Source of the DNA: Zasmidium citrigriseum
Lineage: Eukaryota > Ascomycota > Dothideomycetes > Mycosphaerellales > Mycosphaerellaceae
Direction of reading: 5' to 3'
NCBI GenBank assembly: GCA_002786025.1
Contig: NHNW01000007.1
Coordinates: 744,001-808,000, forward strand
DNA length: 64,000 bases
The translations under genes were made by a program, and so were the position numbers. Shown piece by piece: positions 42,060 to 53,399 of the stretch. Below the pieces are notes generated by a model, which saw nothing but the letters and a program-made list of their open reading frames with translations, ran no database searches and was not told where the DNA came from. Position 1 is the stretch's first letter. Each line of letters begins with the position of its first letter.

Positions 42060-43523
42060 ATGGAGCCGCTCTTGTCACGCCTGATTGTACAGGCCGCGCC
42101 GCGTTCGAGCACCCTCGTTCAGCGGTCTAGCTGTCGTACGCCAACTACCCACACGAACCCTTCAAAACGACCGTTCTCTGCATCACCAGTGTCTTTGATC
42201 AAAGAGCGAAAACACTTCGACACCGCCTCCGCCTCCGACAGCTCCTACTCCCGCCCCGCAACCGAGCAATCCCAAACCGTAACCAAAGAAGAAAAAGACC
42301 ACTTCTCCATCGTCGAACGCGAATCCAAACGCCTCCAAACTCGCTCCCCATGGATGCACGAAGGCGCCGACGTAGCCCCCGTCCAACGCTACCGATCCGC
42401 GGGCGCGATGACAAAAGGCAAACTCCTCACGACACCTAGCAGGATGCTGAAGTTGATATTACCTTTGACAACACGCGACGCGAATCAGGATCGCAAAGAT
42501 GTGGAGCCTTTGGCGTTGCTGGTGCATCCGCAGCAGCCGCTGAGTTATTTGGAGAGGTTGATACAGAGTGAGCTGCCGTTTATGTGGGATGAGAAGAAGG
42601 GGAGGGAGAGGGCGCCGGAGATTGTGTTTCGGGCGCAGGATAGTATGGAGGAGGGGGTTGGGAAGGAGAGGGTTGAGGGGAGGGAGGAAGAGGAGGAGTT
42701 GCAGGATGCTGAGGAGACGGTTGTGGATGGGAAGGTGGAGAAGACGGGGAAGATTAGCGGTGGGAAGGAGGAGAAGGTCAGAAAGGAGGAGAATATGAAG
42801 AAGCAGGAGCCTGTTGATGAAGAACATTTACATTTCGTGAGGTGGAGTCCGAGCACTGAGATTGGGGACTTCATCCGAGATGCTGCGAGAGGAAAGGAGT
42901 TCGCCGTGGATATCGAAGGCGCTCCAGAACCCATCTACGTCGGAGTCCCGTCCTTCCACGACAGAACCTACTACCTCCGCATGCGCCTCCGCAAAATCTC
43001 CAAACGAATCTCCACCATGGCAGACATGAAGCGAGAATGCGACGAACTCGCCCACCGCGGCGCCAAAAACGTCGCCCGTCTCGGTTTCGCCGGCCTCGTA
43101 GGCTGGTGGGGCGCAGTCTACTACCTAACCTTCAAAACCGACCTAGGCTGGGATGTAATGGAACCCGTTACCTACCTCGTCGGTCTCTCCGGGCTGATCG
43201 GCGGTTACATGTGGTTCCTGTACCACAACCGCGAAGTCAGCTACCGCAGCGCGATGAATTTCACTGTCAGTCGGAGGCAGGATCAGTTGTATAAGGCGAA
43301 GGGGTTTAATTTGCCCCAATGGGAGATGTTGATTGAGGAGGGGAATCGGCTTAGGAGGGAGATTAAATTGGTTGCGGATGAGTATGATGTTGAGTGGGAT
43401 GAGACGAAGGATGAGGGGGATGAGAAGGTTAGGGAGGCGCTTAGGAAGGAGAGGAAGAGGAAGGAGGCTAAGAGTGAGGAGAAGAAGAAGGGGAAGGAGG
43501 ACGATGAGGACGATGATGATTGA
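42060..43523 (+). CDS. mcuA: Mitochondrial calcium uniporter (MCU) homologue
   Basis: A 487-residue single-exon inner-membrane channel. The N-terminus is a mitochondrial presequence (Arg/Ser/Pro, no acids for about 45 residues). A matrix domain is interrupted by an acidic/Lys insert at about 210-265. A coiled coil (YYLRMRLRKISKRISTMADMKRECDEL) leads to two membrane helices joined by WDVMEP, where D365 and E368 form the selectivity filter. A second coiled coil and a very charged Lys/Glu/Asp tail end the protein. MCU homologues occur in many filamentous fungi. The coding strand alternates between C-rich and G-rich blocks. Confidence 0.9.
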   Translation: MEPLLSRLIVQAAPRSSTLVQRSSCRTPTTHTNPSKRPFSASPVSLIKERKHFDTASASDSSYSRPATEQSQTVTKEEKDHFSIVERESKRLQTRSPWMHEGADVAPVQRYRSAGAMTKGKLLTTPSRMLKLILPLTTRDANQDRKDVEPLALLVHPQQPLSYLERLIQSELPFMWDEKKGRERAPEIVFRAQDSMEEGVGKERVEGREEEEELQDAEETVVDGKVEKTGKISGGKEEKVRKEENMKKQEPVDEEHLHFVRWSPSTEIGDFIRDAARGKEFAVDIEGAPEPIYVGVPSFHDRTYYLRMRLRKISKRISTMADMKRECDELAHRGAKNVARLGFAGLVGWWGAVYYLTFKTDLGWDVMEPVTYLVGLSGLIGGYMWFLYHNREVSYRSAMNFTVSRRQDQLYKAKGFNLPQWEMLIEEGNRLRREIKLVADEYDVEWDETKDEGDEKVREALRKERKRKEAKSEEKKKGKEDDEDDDD

Positions 43524-44367
43524 TTGATTGAGCGTTTTGCATAGCGCTGTGCTCGTTCTTGTGGTAAATGTATACCCCATTTCTGTTTTGTGCATTGCGG
43601 TTGAAGGATGACTTGATTGACCAGCGATAGATTTAGTTGTACATAGTCGACACCAGCGACATGACACGGCATTGCAAAGCGTCGATTCTGGCGTGCTCAC
43701 CTGTTGACCCTTGAGCTGCGGTCCATGGTCCAGTCCAGAGTCGACAAGAGCAAGCTCTCAATCGCAGTCTACGGAAGTCACTCGATTGCAGGTCAATTGC
43801 AATGGCGATCAGTCATTTTCAAGACGAATGGCGTCAGATGAGCGAACAGGCGAGCACACCAATTGATCGTCAGCTGAAGGTAATCCTGCTCTCTTCTTGC
43901 TAAGCTTCAGACGCGATCCCACGAGCACCTAAAGGATTGCCACATGCTTGTCAAGCATCGCGGATTGAGCCCTAATAAGATATTTAGTATTCGGGCGGCT
44001 CCCGGAACGATAGCTCTCGTTCCATTGCACTTGTTGGAACTTCTGACGACAATCGATCTCGTACTTGTTCGACGTCAAGAATGATACAAAAAAGGTCGGC
44101 GACCAGTCATCATCCGGGCCCGAGAAGCTACGACGATGAGGCCATTGACCAAATAAGGTGACCCAGGGCAGCACGCGACCGGGTATTTGAAGATGGGGTG
44201 TACGGACTTCTCGGCCCTGTGCGGTTATTACTAGCGTCACTACCCTGCGTCAGACCTCAGCTTACTTTTGGGAGGGCCTATTTATCTACAGAGAAGCCTC
44301 CTCGTGCACGAACGTAAGCCACTCAATACTGTTCGGTGGGCGGCCTCTTGACTTTATACAAGCAACG
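43524..44367. other. Intergenic, no gene seen
   Basis: An 844-base gap between two plus-strand genes. TATTTATCT at about 44279 and TTTATAC at about 44353 are TATA-like and may serve the P450 gene. No coding feature supported. Confidence 0.4.
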
Positions 44368-45949
44368 ATGGACAGCATCCTCACGAGTCCCACGATCACC
44401 CTCGTGGTCCTCCTCCCCTCGGTACTGGCTATTGCGGCTATATCTTCACTTGTTCGAAGCTATTACCGTCTACGACATATCCCTGGTCCATTTATACCCT
44501 CGTTGACGGACTGGTGGGCTACGCTCAATATCTGGAGTGGAAAGCCTTATCATGAGTTTATTCAGGAGTTGCATAAGAGTTCCGGACCTGTGGTGAGATG
44601 GGGACCGAACAGGGTGTCGTTCTCGCAGCCTGCTGCTGTGTCGGAGATTTATGGGATTCATCATCCGTTTCCGAAGGTTCGTTCCCAACTTTATTGGGAG
44701 GGTGATGGGGTAAGGCTGACGATTGCAGGCTGCATCGTACGAACCTATGGTCGTGGTGAATAATGGCAAGCCAGTCCCCTCGTTGATCGCTACGAGGGAT
44801 GAGAAACATATCACTGAAGTCAAGAGACATATCTCTGTTGGCTTCTCGCAGTCGACGTGGTTGAAGCAGGAGGATCAGATCGATACTGTCTTGGAACTTC
44901 TTGTCGAACAGCTTCGAACGACAGTCAGCACGACGATCGATCTTAAACGATGGATGAGCTTCTGGTCTTTCGATACCTTGGCCACTGTTGCGTTCAGCGA
45001 GAGTCGTGAGTACTTGAAGCATCAGGAAGATATAGACGGAGTCTTCGCTGGCGGATCGGCGCGATTCAAACATTGGGGCCTGTGGATGTCGATGCCGAGT
45101 CTGGAAAAGCTGATTTACAAGAACCGGTTCGCGCAGAAAGCCCAGTCTGGCGGCAGTGCCCTGGTCAAACTCGCCTTGAAAAGAATCCAAGAAAGAAAAG
45201 CAGTCGACCAAGACGGCGCAGGCCGCGACCTTCTAGGCCGATACCTCGCCGCCTCGCAACAAGCCCCGAACGTGATCGCCCCCAACGACGTCCTCGGTCT
45301 CACAATCTCAACAATCCACGCCGGCTCCGAAACAACCTCCACAGCAGCCGCCATCCTCCTCCTCCGCATCCTCCGCGACCCACGAGTCTACTCCATCGTC
45401 GAAGCCGAGATCCTCTCCGCAAACCTCCCGCACCCACCCCCCTTCGCCCTCGTCGACAAACTCCCCTACCTCGACGCCTGCCTCCACGAAAGTATGCGTC
45501 TAACCTCCAACGTCAACTGCACCGAGCGCACAATCTCGCCCTCCTCCACCGAGATCTGCGGCGTCTCGATCCCCGCTGGTACAGACGTCTCCATCGCCGA
45601 ACCGCTCGTTGCGAGGGATAAGGAGCTTTTCGGTCAGGATGCGGAAGTATTCCGACCGGAACGCTGGTTGGATGTGGAGAAGGGGGTGTTTGTGGAGATG
45701 GATCGTGCGGCTTTTGGGTTTGGGTATGGGAGGAGGCATTGTATTGGGCAGCATTTGGCGCGGATTGAGATGAAGAAGGGGGTTGCGGCTTTGATTTCGA
45801 GTTTTAAGGTGAGTGGCACGTTCGGGGCTGTTGGGGTGATGGGTGCTAACATGGGTGTGCAGATTCATTTGACTGAGGAGCCGTATGTCTGGGCTGAGGA
45901 TAATCAGCCGAAGGTGCATCTTAAGGTGAGGTTGGAGGAGAGGGTCTAG
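44368..45949 (+). CDS. Cytochrome P450 (no family assigned)
   Basis: The exons are 44368-44676, 44729-45808 and 45863-45949, giving 491 residues. The N-terminal anchor (TLVVLLPSVLAIAAISSLV) is followed by the Pro-rich hinge IPGPFIP. Landmarks are the I-helix AGSETTSTA, the ExxR motif ESMRL, the PERF-like FRPERW and the heme loop FGFGYGRRHCIG with Cys441. The second intron (45809-45862) is 54 bases and free of stops, so retention would add 18 residues; GTGAGT...CAG and the homology of the strand after it favour splicing. Probably ER-bound. The substrate is unknown. Confidence 0.87.
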
Positions 45950-46229
45950 GGAAATATCCATCTCCAGCGATCTGAGCTGTACCCAGATACTATTTAGCTC
46001 ATCGTGGGTCCAGTCTCTCACAACAATAGCTGGGATCTATTACGCAATAGTGAGTGAGAGAATGATTGACGTATGTCTGACGGGACATTAAAGCCAACGA
46101 AATAAATATGGACACCCCCGAACGCCTGTTCAACATGCCAGAACTTCGCTCAGAACATCAAATAACGCCATTCGCCCTCAAAATCAGCTAACTCGAATCG
46201 CAAACGACATACAGCCCGGTCAAAGAGCC

Positions 46230-46544
46230 TCAGCCTTGCCCCTGATTCTGGTTTCGATACCAATCATTTCCAGGCCCGGCCGTGCGGAGGTCGCCGTTCA
46301 GGATCGATGACCATGCACTTCCTTGGAAAAGACTCTGTCCCGGTGTCTGTGGATGCTTGTCTGGGTCTGGACAAGGCCCTTGCGATTCGGGAACGTCAAC
46401 CGTTCTTGGTTCGAAAGCGCTGGCACAAAATGTCGGTGGGTCGCGAGCCAGAGCGTCATCACACATCTGCCGGTTTTGGCGCCAATGGCCACATTTCTCC
46501 CATTGATACAAGACTGCGTGGCACATTGTGGCTTTGAGTTGCAA
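46230..46544 (-). CDS. Small hypothetical protein with N-terminal CGH motif
   Basis: 104 residues. MCHAVLYQWEKCGHWRQNRQMCDDAL resembles a recurring N-terminal motif of small fungal proteins in which a Cys-Gly-His is flanked by Cys residues, perhaps binding a metal. The rest is Pro/Asp/Gln-rich. The start may be the internal ATG that begins MCHAV, six residues in. It stands alone and could be a chance frame; the motif is the only support. Confidence 0.4.
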   Translation of the reverse strand: MQLKATMCHAVLYQWEKCGHWRQNRQMCDDALARDPPTFCASAFEPRTVDVPESQGPCPDPDKHPQTPGQSLFQGSAWSSILNGDLRTAGPGNDWYRNQNQGQG

Positions 46545-47512
46545 GTGAGAGGTGGATGTTGGTTTGGGGAGTGAAGTTAATGGTCGATGTTGAATGGGCT
46601 GGAGTTGTGTTGGAAAGGAAAGGCTCTAAAGGTCGAAAAGAAGGATTTATATATGGATTTTCGCAGCGTGTTCCGGTGATATTGGTCATTTTCGATTGCC
46701 AGATCGTTATCAATTGCTGAAATGCTAGTGATCAAATGGCTATTTGCTCAATGAACATGTCACACTTCACGGCTTTTGCTATTTTGCCATTCCCAGTAGT
46801 TTGCATGAGATCTCATGGTGCTGAAGTCATTTTGATGCCCTGATCTTCTCGAGTCGCATGGAGATTCCCGTGTAGGTGGATGTGTGGCTTGATTGAGTTG
46901 CAAAGTGGTCTATGGGGGTCTAGACTTCTGCGCAGCACATCACGTCGACAATACGAGAGAGGCAGGGGTTGTATGCCTGTCGAATCACGATTATTCCTCA
47001 TGATGGTTTATTGTCTACTCGCAACTACTCGCAGGGCCAGCACTTGCTTTTTCCGATCCGCGATGTGTATCACTTGTCACATTCAGTTGACATGACGCAA
47101 GGACAGTTGACTGCACTCGGTCAATAGCCTGGTGACCTCGAGAGCAAATGCAACAGTTCATACCAGGGACACTTGCCGAATAAACCCGGACACGATTTCA
47201 GCGAAATGGCAAGAGCAATCCACCATGCGGCAAAGAGCCCTCCCGGCCGGCAGCCGACCCCCATGTTTGACCATGCTGGAATATAGCCCAGTGTTCACAG
47301 ACCGGCTGTTCTGCTCAACCCCTCAGCACGCCTTCCGAAGTTCGACTCCTCCGGAGAAAGATCCGACTTGGGCAGCCGTCCATTCTCGTTCCACGAGCAT
47401 TGCATGTATCACAGGAGAAGCCTAGATCCCGTCTTTGCGTCAGAATGATGAACGCTGACCACAACATAGAAGAGGACTGACCGCAGACTATATGTGATAC
47501 CTTGCAAGCTCT
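46545..47512. other. Intergenic, no gene seen
   Basis: Nearly 1 kb, AT-richer than its surroundings near 46640-46760. No gene, tRNA or repeat recognised. Confidence 0.4.
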
Positions 47513-48151
47513 TCATCGCCCGCTCCACTCATCGCGAACGGGGTCGTACTTCCGCGCATTGACAGATCCAGCAGCGTCTTGGGACGTTGAAGAACCTGAT
47601 GTCAGGGTCACAGCCACCGACTCTCTCACAGTCTCTATTTCAGTTGGAGACAACGCCGACGAACCCGCATTATCTTCCTCTTCTGATCCTGTTCCTCCTG
47701 CCGAGCCATCAGAATTGTTATGCTGACGACGGTCACGATATCGTATCACATGCCACAACATCCATCGAATGATCCAGTTGGGCTCGTTGGGCTGGCCCGC
47801 GATGGCCGCCAGGTCGTAGAGGATACGGGTCGCTGTGTGAGCGTGGCGATGGATGTTGAAGATCTCTCTATTCATGATCTCCTCAGGAATTTGGGACGTC
47901 GCGATAGCACCTTCGGGCATGTTGGGCCCTTGAGGTGGGTTGAGAAGGGCGATTATTCTCTGACGACCTTCGATAGCTTCTGCCTGGAACAGCATGTCAA
48001 TATCGATTACGACACTCGCAAGATGGATCCGCGGCACCTTCATCATGGTATAGACCTGGCGATGGCGAGGGTCCCGAATGTCAAGGCCCAAACGCTGCAT
48101 GAATCTGGTCTTCGACTCACTCCGTGGGAGCGATGGCAGCGGTCGAGCCAT
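47513..48151 (-). CDS. Hypothetical protein
   Basis: 212 residues in one exon with no family that I recognise. The N-terminal ~145 residues look globular and basic, with aromatic and helix-forming segments (RFMQRLGLDIRDPRHRQVY, NWIIRWMLWHVIRYRDRR). The last ~65 are Ser/Thr/Gly/Glu-rich and probably disordered. No signal peptide or membrane span. It is an orphan between two gene-poor stretches. Confidence 0.55.
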   Translation of the reverse strand: MARPLPSLPRSESKTRFMQRLGLDIRDPRHRQVYTMMKVPRIHLASVVIDIDMLFQAEAIEGRQRIIALLNPPQGPNMPEGAIATSQIPEEIMNREIFNIHRHAHTATRILYDLAAIAGQPNEPNWIIRWMLWHVIRYRDRRQHNNSDGSAGGTGSEEEDNAGSSALSPTEIETVRESVAVTLTSGSSTSQDAAGSVNARKYDPVRDEWSGR

Positions 48152-49392
48152 GACAGAAACCTCGACTGTTCTTTGGGAACAAGCTGTGTCATCGAGTTAT
48201 GAGCCTCCGCGACCGTTTGCCACTTCTCTGAAAGCAAGTCAAGATATGAGGAAGCACAACACCTTCAGACCCGACGAGACAAACAACCACGCTACACAGA
48301 TTAGGCGAGACAAGGGCAGATCATGTTGACGAGTGAGTTCCGGACCGTCTCCACCGTGAGGTTTGTGAGGGCTGAGAGTGGAATGCTGGCTCCGGCTGAA
48401 GAAAGAAGGAAGACCATTGGCGAACGAAACCCTCGCACCGATGCTTCACGGGTCGGCATCGATCGGCAGTCCAGCATACACCGAGATGAGGCTCCCATGC
48501 TCCTCACTCCAGCGCTGGGCCCGAAACAATCTGACAGACTGCTCGAGCGCCGCGCCAGGGCTCGTTGAAGGAGACCGAAGGGATGCTCGGACGTTCTCTG
48601 GACTGAACAGGCGCCCTGCAGCATGTCCTCTGGCTTCTCGTGTGGCTGTTGGCCTCGAAGACGTGGCATGGCAAAGCGTGTTAGGACCCAAGACTTGCAT
48701 CAGCATGACGACCTGAGCTCGCCAATCGCTGCCGAATGCCCTGCTGCTTGCAGGCCACCGTGCCAGCGCATTTCATCAACTCCCTACTGTGCGACTGCCG
48801 GCGCCAATCACTCGTTTGATGGCGGGTCGAACTGAACCACGAAGGCTGCTGGGTTCGAAGCGAAGTGGCCGAGGATGAGGGTGGCGAGAGGTGTCCTCGC
48901 AGAGCAAGGTGGCCCCGTGAGACAAATGCCGGGCGCTGGCCCACATAAGGTGTGAGGGAAAGGTGGTTCGTGCCTCAGAGCGAAGGAGCGGCGTCGAGCA
49001 CATTGTCAAGGATGAATTGCGCCTGAACCCGCTGTCTCCTGTGACACGAAAGGCCTTCCCAAGAAGACGAAGATGCTCATCTCGATGTTGGAGGCTCTGT
49101 ACGCATGCATGCCACGCTTGGCCCACAAGTTGCACCCTCAAAAGTCTGTTGCACAAGCATCCAATTGTCACACGCTACAGACGTCCGCACTCAACTCCGA
49201 GTGGCGATTCACTATCCAACGTCGATCGACGATCTGTATTCGGATGCTCCCGAAAATGGAATTGAGCACGTGATGCACGTGACGTACAAAGTAAGTGAAT
49301 TGTCTCGGTATCGGAATCTTGCAAAAGCTGTGTCTAATCTCAAACTTCGAGTCTATGTGGCAAGGAAGTAACACTGTCGATACTGCTTACAT
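48152..49392. other. Intergenic, no gene seen
   Basis: 1.24 kb with only short overlapping open frames on both strands and no landmarks. It could hold a non-coding transcript, but nothing in the sequence shows one. Confidence 0.4.
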
Positions 49393-51209
49393 CTACAATG
49401 TGTACTTGAACGTGACCGCCCGGTCACCCAAGTCGCTTAGCTCTTCTGAAGTGAATGCCAGGTGCTCTCCATTCGCCACCCGCTTGGCTCTTTGCTTGTT
49501 GATCCTGTCATAGCTTACGATCAGAATCGTTGCCGCAATCATCCCACCACAGATGAAACCAATCTCAAGCGCATGGCCAAGAATATACCTAGGGGCATCG
49601 TTCGATCTGTAAAAGTTGCTCGCCATTGCTCCTGCCATGTTGCCCATTGCGATTTGGATTGCGACTCCAACGGCACGCTTGTACGATCCAGCCAAGTTGT
49701 TCGAGAGCCATGTAAGGTTGGTAGGATGTGTCGGATAGATGGCACAGGCTGCGATGAAGACTCCGGCGTATGTGACTCCAAATTTTCCGGAAGATATGCA
49801 CATGATGAAGCCGACAAGCTGGAAGACGAAGCAGACCATAATGAATGGTGATCTGATGCGTTTCCTGTCCGCAGCATAGGCCACCGCTATCGTCAGGGCA
49901 GAGGCGGTAACATAAGGAGGCACCGTCAGCAGTTGTGAAGATGTCGTCGAGAAGCCGAGTTCCTTGATAATGGTTGGCATGAAGAGGCTGACGCCGTACA
50001 GAGGACAGACGTATCCCCAATAGACGAAGATATTGATCCAGATCTGCCAGTCGAGAAAAGCGGCCTTGACGGATTTCCAGTCTTGCTTCTCGTTCTGTGC
50101 TACTCGCTGACCGTGCGATGTGTTGTCTTGGCCATCGTATCGGAGTCGGTAGGTAACGAATGCTCGTTCTTCCGGGGTCAAGAAAGATGCGGTCTCCGGA
50201 AAGTCGTAAATGACAAAGTAGGCGGCGACGGCGACGACAACCGTTAGGATGCCTTCGAGAATGAAGCTGAGATCATCAGCAACGATGCAATCTGGCAATC
50301 GACAAGTGCTCACTTACATCCAACGCCAACCAGCAAGTCCGCCGACTCCGTCCATGAAGGAGATCCCGTAAGCTAGTAAACCGCTGAAGGCTCCTGCAAT
50401 CGATGCCGCTGAGAAAAAGTACGCTTGACGTACTTGCACTTCATAGCGAGAGTACCACATCGTGTTGTAGTACACGACTCCCTAAGAAATGGTTCAGCCT
50501 ACAACCATGTAATGTGTACTTCTTGTAAGCTTACGGGGAAGAGCCCAGCTTCAGCAACGCCCAAGAAGATTCTTGCAGCGAGTAGCCTATCAAGCAAAGA
50601 GCACGTCGTTAGCTAATCACTTTTGTTGCAGTGAGGGCTTTCAGTCGCGATACGAACCCGCTGTAGTTCTGAACTATCCCCATAAGCGTCATCACTATGC
50701 CCCATGCAACCATGATAGTTGGAAGCCAGATGCTGGGCCGAAATTTCTTGAGCAACATATTACTCGGGACCTCAAAGGCAGCATAGGTGAAAAAGAATGC
50801 TGTTAGACACCAGTTGTACTCCGCTCCGGTTAGGTTTAGATCTTCGCTCAGACCCTCTATCTTTGCGTTGCCGATGTCTATCAAGGCAAACCTCAGGGTT
50901 AGCAGAGATTCTTACGGGAAGGCCAAGCTTGGTTTTCTACGTACTTCCTCGGTCAAGGAACGATAGCAGGTAGAGCAGCGTGAGCATTGGGATCAGACGT
51001 AAATCCATCTTCCGAAGGATCTTTTTGATGTCCAGATGCGCAAAGGACTCAAGTGTGACATTGGGGTCGTCGACGGCCGCATCGATCTCGCGAGCCTGCT
51101 CGTTCTTGGATGCCTTGTTGATGTCTTTCTCAAGATGAAGGGGTGCATGTCCTCCTTTTTCTTGTGAAACATCATCGCTTTCATGATCTGCTATGCCTTT
51201 AATATCCAT
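49393..51209 (-). CDS. MFS transporter, Dal5-like anion:cation symporter family
   Basis: Five exons: 51209-50945, 50877-50658, 50586-50535, 50481-50318 and 50266-49393, all GT-AG, giving 524 residues. After a ~70-residue hydrophilic N-terminus come twelve predicted membrane spans. Landmarks are FLDRGNIGNAKIEGL at TM1, FEVPSNMLLKK, ARIFLGVAEAGLFPG (TM4), GGLAGWRWIFILEGI (TM6) and NLAGSYKRAVGVAIQIAMGN. This is the wording of the allantoate/vitamin H-type anion:cation symporters, which import organic acids such as allantoate, nicotinate or phthalate-like compounds. It is followed upstream by an FAD monooxygenase on the same strand. Confidence 0.88.
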
Positions 51210-51640
51210 CGTCGCGGACGGTCGATGCCGCAATGGTAGAAGATCCAACGAGAGACAGTAAAGAAGAGTGTAAGGTGAGGTGGAATTCCATCGCCACGTA
51301 AAGACGGCAGACCTATTTAATGCGGTGACCTTCCGGCCAACCTGCCGTCGATTACCGTCGCATTGTGGATATACCAAGACGGCCTACCTGCTACGGATCC
51401 TTCTTCGGACCCGTTGAGCTGGAGACTCTTGCATTTGGTTCGTCAATTCGACGCCGCTCTGTAGATCCCCCACTTGCACGTGTGTTTCTCCGCACCAGCG
51501 TCCCATGGGGCAGACCCAGATCACATGATGTAGCATCGTGAACCGATCGTCTCGAACGGAAGCGATGTTTGCGTGAGAGGGCTCCATAAGTCAGAAACAG
51601 GCTCCATTGGAAAACTTTACTTCTCGACCATTGGAAAACT
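51210..51640. other. Intergenic with a 25-base tandem duplication
   Basis: The promoter of the Dal5-like gene and the 3' end of the monooxygenase gene. A 25-base unit beginning ATTGGAAAACTT is repeated in tandem at 51606-51655, and the second copy overlaps the stop codon of the monooxygenase gene. Confidence 0.5.
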
Positions 51641-52879
51641 TCACTTCTCGACCGAATCGTAATCTGGTAGAGCAAATTTGTCCCCCTGAGAAGAAATGTC
51701 CAAGACTTTCCAGATCCCAGTCCGTGCAATAAGCCAGAAGATGGTCCTGAGCACATAGATACCCCAGCTGGTTTGGGGATTCAGCAGATTCGGAGCATAT
51801 CCACCAAGTGGTATGGTTTGCGACTTCGTAATGTATCCTCGAAGTCTTTGCTCATACATTGCGAATGCCTTTTGAAGGTCGTCTGGGCTAGCGGAAAGCT
51901 CTCCAGCAAGGACATAGGCTCCGAGAATACCGCACGTCGTGCCTTGGCCTGTGAGGGGAGAGGGAGCATATGCAGCATCGCCGGTCAAAGCCACACGGCC
52001 GCTCGACCACTTCTCCATCTTGATCTGAGCTGTGCGTTCGAAGTAGAAGTCTTTGGCTGAACTGAGGCCTTTCCGAGCTCGTTCGGCTAGGCTGCCGGTG
52101 ACATCTCTGAATATTTCTGTCCAGACTTCCTTTTGTCTGTCCTGGGGTTCCGACAGAGCGTCTATCAGCTTTTTCGATGCCGCTGTGACTAGCAAATAGC
52201 AAGAAGACCGCTCGTGATCGATTGGTCGCACCAGAACACTGCGTCCGCCCACCGCATGTTGGAAGCGAGAGTTAGGTCGGTCTCGTTCGTCGTAAGGGAT
52301 GCTGAAATAGGCAGCGAATTGGTCTCTGCCACGGAATGCTTTACTGGCAATGTCGGTCCCAAACGCCAGCTCCCGAGTCTTAGATCTCAGGCCATCAGCT
52401 CCGATGACAAGGTCAAAGTCTTCCGCCTTGTTGGTATCAGAGAACACCACCGTCACAGTCTTCTCGCTCTGCCTTAGCTCGGTGATCCGGCATCCAAAGC
52501 GACGAGTTACGTTTCCAAATGATCCAGCAGCAGATCCCAGTATTCTTGTCAGGTCACCGCGCATGATTTCGATTTCCTGTGTGAGCGTGGCTTTTCCTTC
52601 GGCGGCGGTTCCCAGTGCCGCGATCTCGTTGCTGTTGTCGTCGACAATGGCGAAGCCTCCTTCCTCTGTCGTATACGACCGGATGGTCTCCTCGAGACTC
52701 ATCTTGCGCACAATCTGAAGCGCCGGGCCTGTGATGTCGATGCCCTGGCCGGCGGTGGGAAGTTGTGCAGCCCGCTCGATGACCAACACCTCAAATCCAG
52801 CTTTGCCCAGCCAGTAAGCGGCGACTGAGCCAGCAATGCCGGCGCCGACAATGAGAACGCGGGAAGCAGGTGGAGTCAT
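51641..52879 (-). CDS. FAD-dependent (group A) monooxygenase
   Basis: A 412-residue single-exon protein of the p-hydroxybenzoate hydroxylase-like family, which uses NAD(P)H and oxygen to hydroxylate aromatic or polyketide substrates. The N-terminal Rossmann motif GAGIAG is at 12-17, the second FAD/NAD(P)H motif is DLVIGADGLRS, and the C-terminal FAD motif is GDAAYAPSPLTGQG. It shares direction with a Dal5-like carrier downstream and a SnoaL-like gene upstream, which suggests a joint small-molecule pathway. The wording around the motifs is close to the TetX/salicylate hydroxylase-like group; the substrate is not predictable. Confidence 0.88.
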   Translation of the reverse strand: MTPPASRVLIVGAGIAGSVAAYWLGKAGFEVLVIERAAQLPTAGQGIDITGPALQIVRKMSLEETIRSYTTEEGGFAIVDDNSNEIAALGTAAEGKATLTQEIEIMRGDLTRILGSAAGSFGNVTRRFGCRITELRQSEKTVTVVFSDTNKAEDFDLVIGADGLRSKTRELAFGTDIASKAFRGRDQFAAYFSIPYDERDRPNSRFQHAVGGRSVLVRPIDHERSSCYLLVTAASKKLIDALSEPQDRQKEVWTEIFRDVTGSLAERARKGLSSAKDFYFERTAQIKMEKWSSGRVALTGDAAYAPSPLTGQGTTCGILGAYVLAGELSASPDDLQKAFAMYEQRLRGYITKSQTIPLGGYAPNLLNPQTSWGIYVLRTIFWLIARTGIWKVLDISSQGDKFALPDYDSVEK

Positions 52880-53399
52880 GTTGCAGTCAGTTCAGGAGAA
52901 TGTTGAAAATGTATCGAACAGGTTGTCCAGGTTCAGGACTTAATACATTTTGGTGGACGTTGCATGACGCAAGCCGTGGTCGGTATCTTATCGTGCGAAG
53001 TCAAATATAGTACGAAGAACGGCACAGAGCGCGTCATGTTCTTGAGGCGTTACGCATGTGTGTATGCCAGATCCGCGGTGCCGATGGAGCACGAAAAGTA
53101 CCGCGCATGTTGATGTGAAAGTGATGAAAGTCGTCAGGAGAAGAACCGCCGTATCTGCGGCTCTGCATGGAGCCCGAGCGTCCGGTTAAATTTGGCCGTC
53201 TCTGACAGCCTTGTCCGACCATGTCCTTCCCCTCGCAAAGCTGTTGAGCTGACCCATTAATTGCATTCATGAACATCGCATGGCTGTAGCAACCACTTCT
53301 CCAACTTTGCCACTGCATCAAATGTCAGGAATTCCCACCTAGCGAAGCATACGGCTCCGCTTCCCGTTTCCACCTCCTTGTTCGCAACCATCTGCAGCC
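52880..53399. other. Intergenic, no gene seen
   Basis: The upstream region of the monooxygenase gene and the 3' flank of the SnoaL-like gene, both minus. No further feature supported. Confidence 0.35.
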
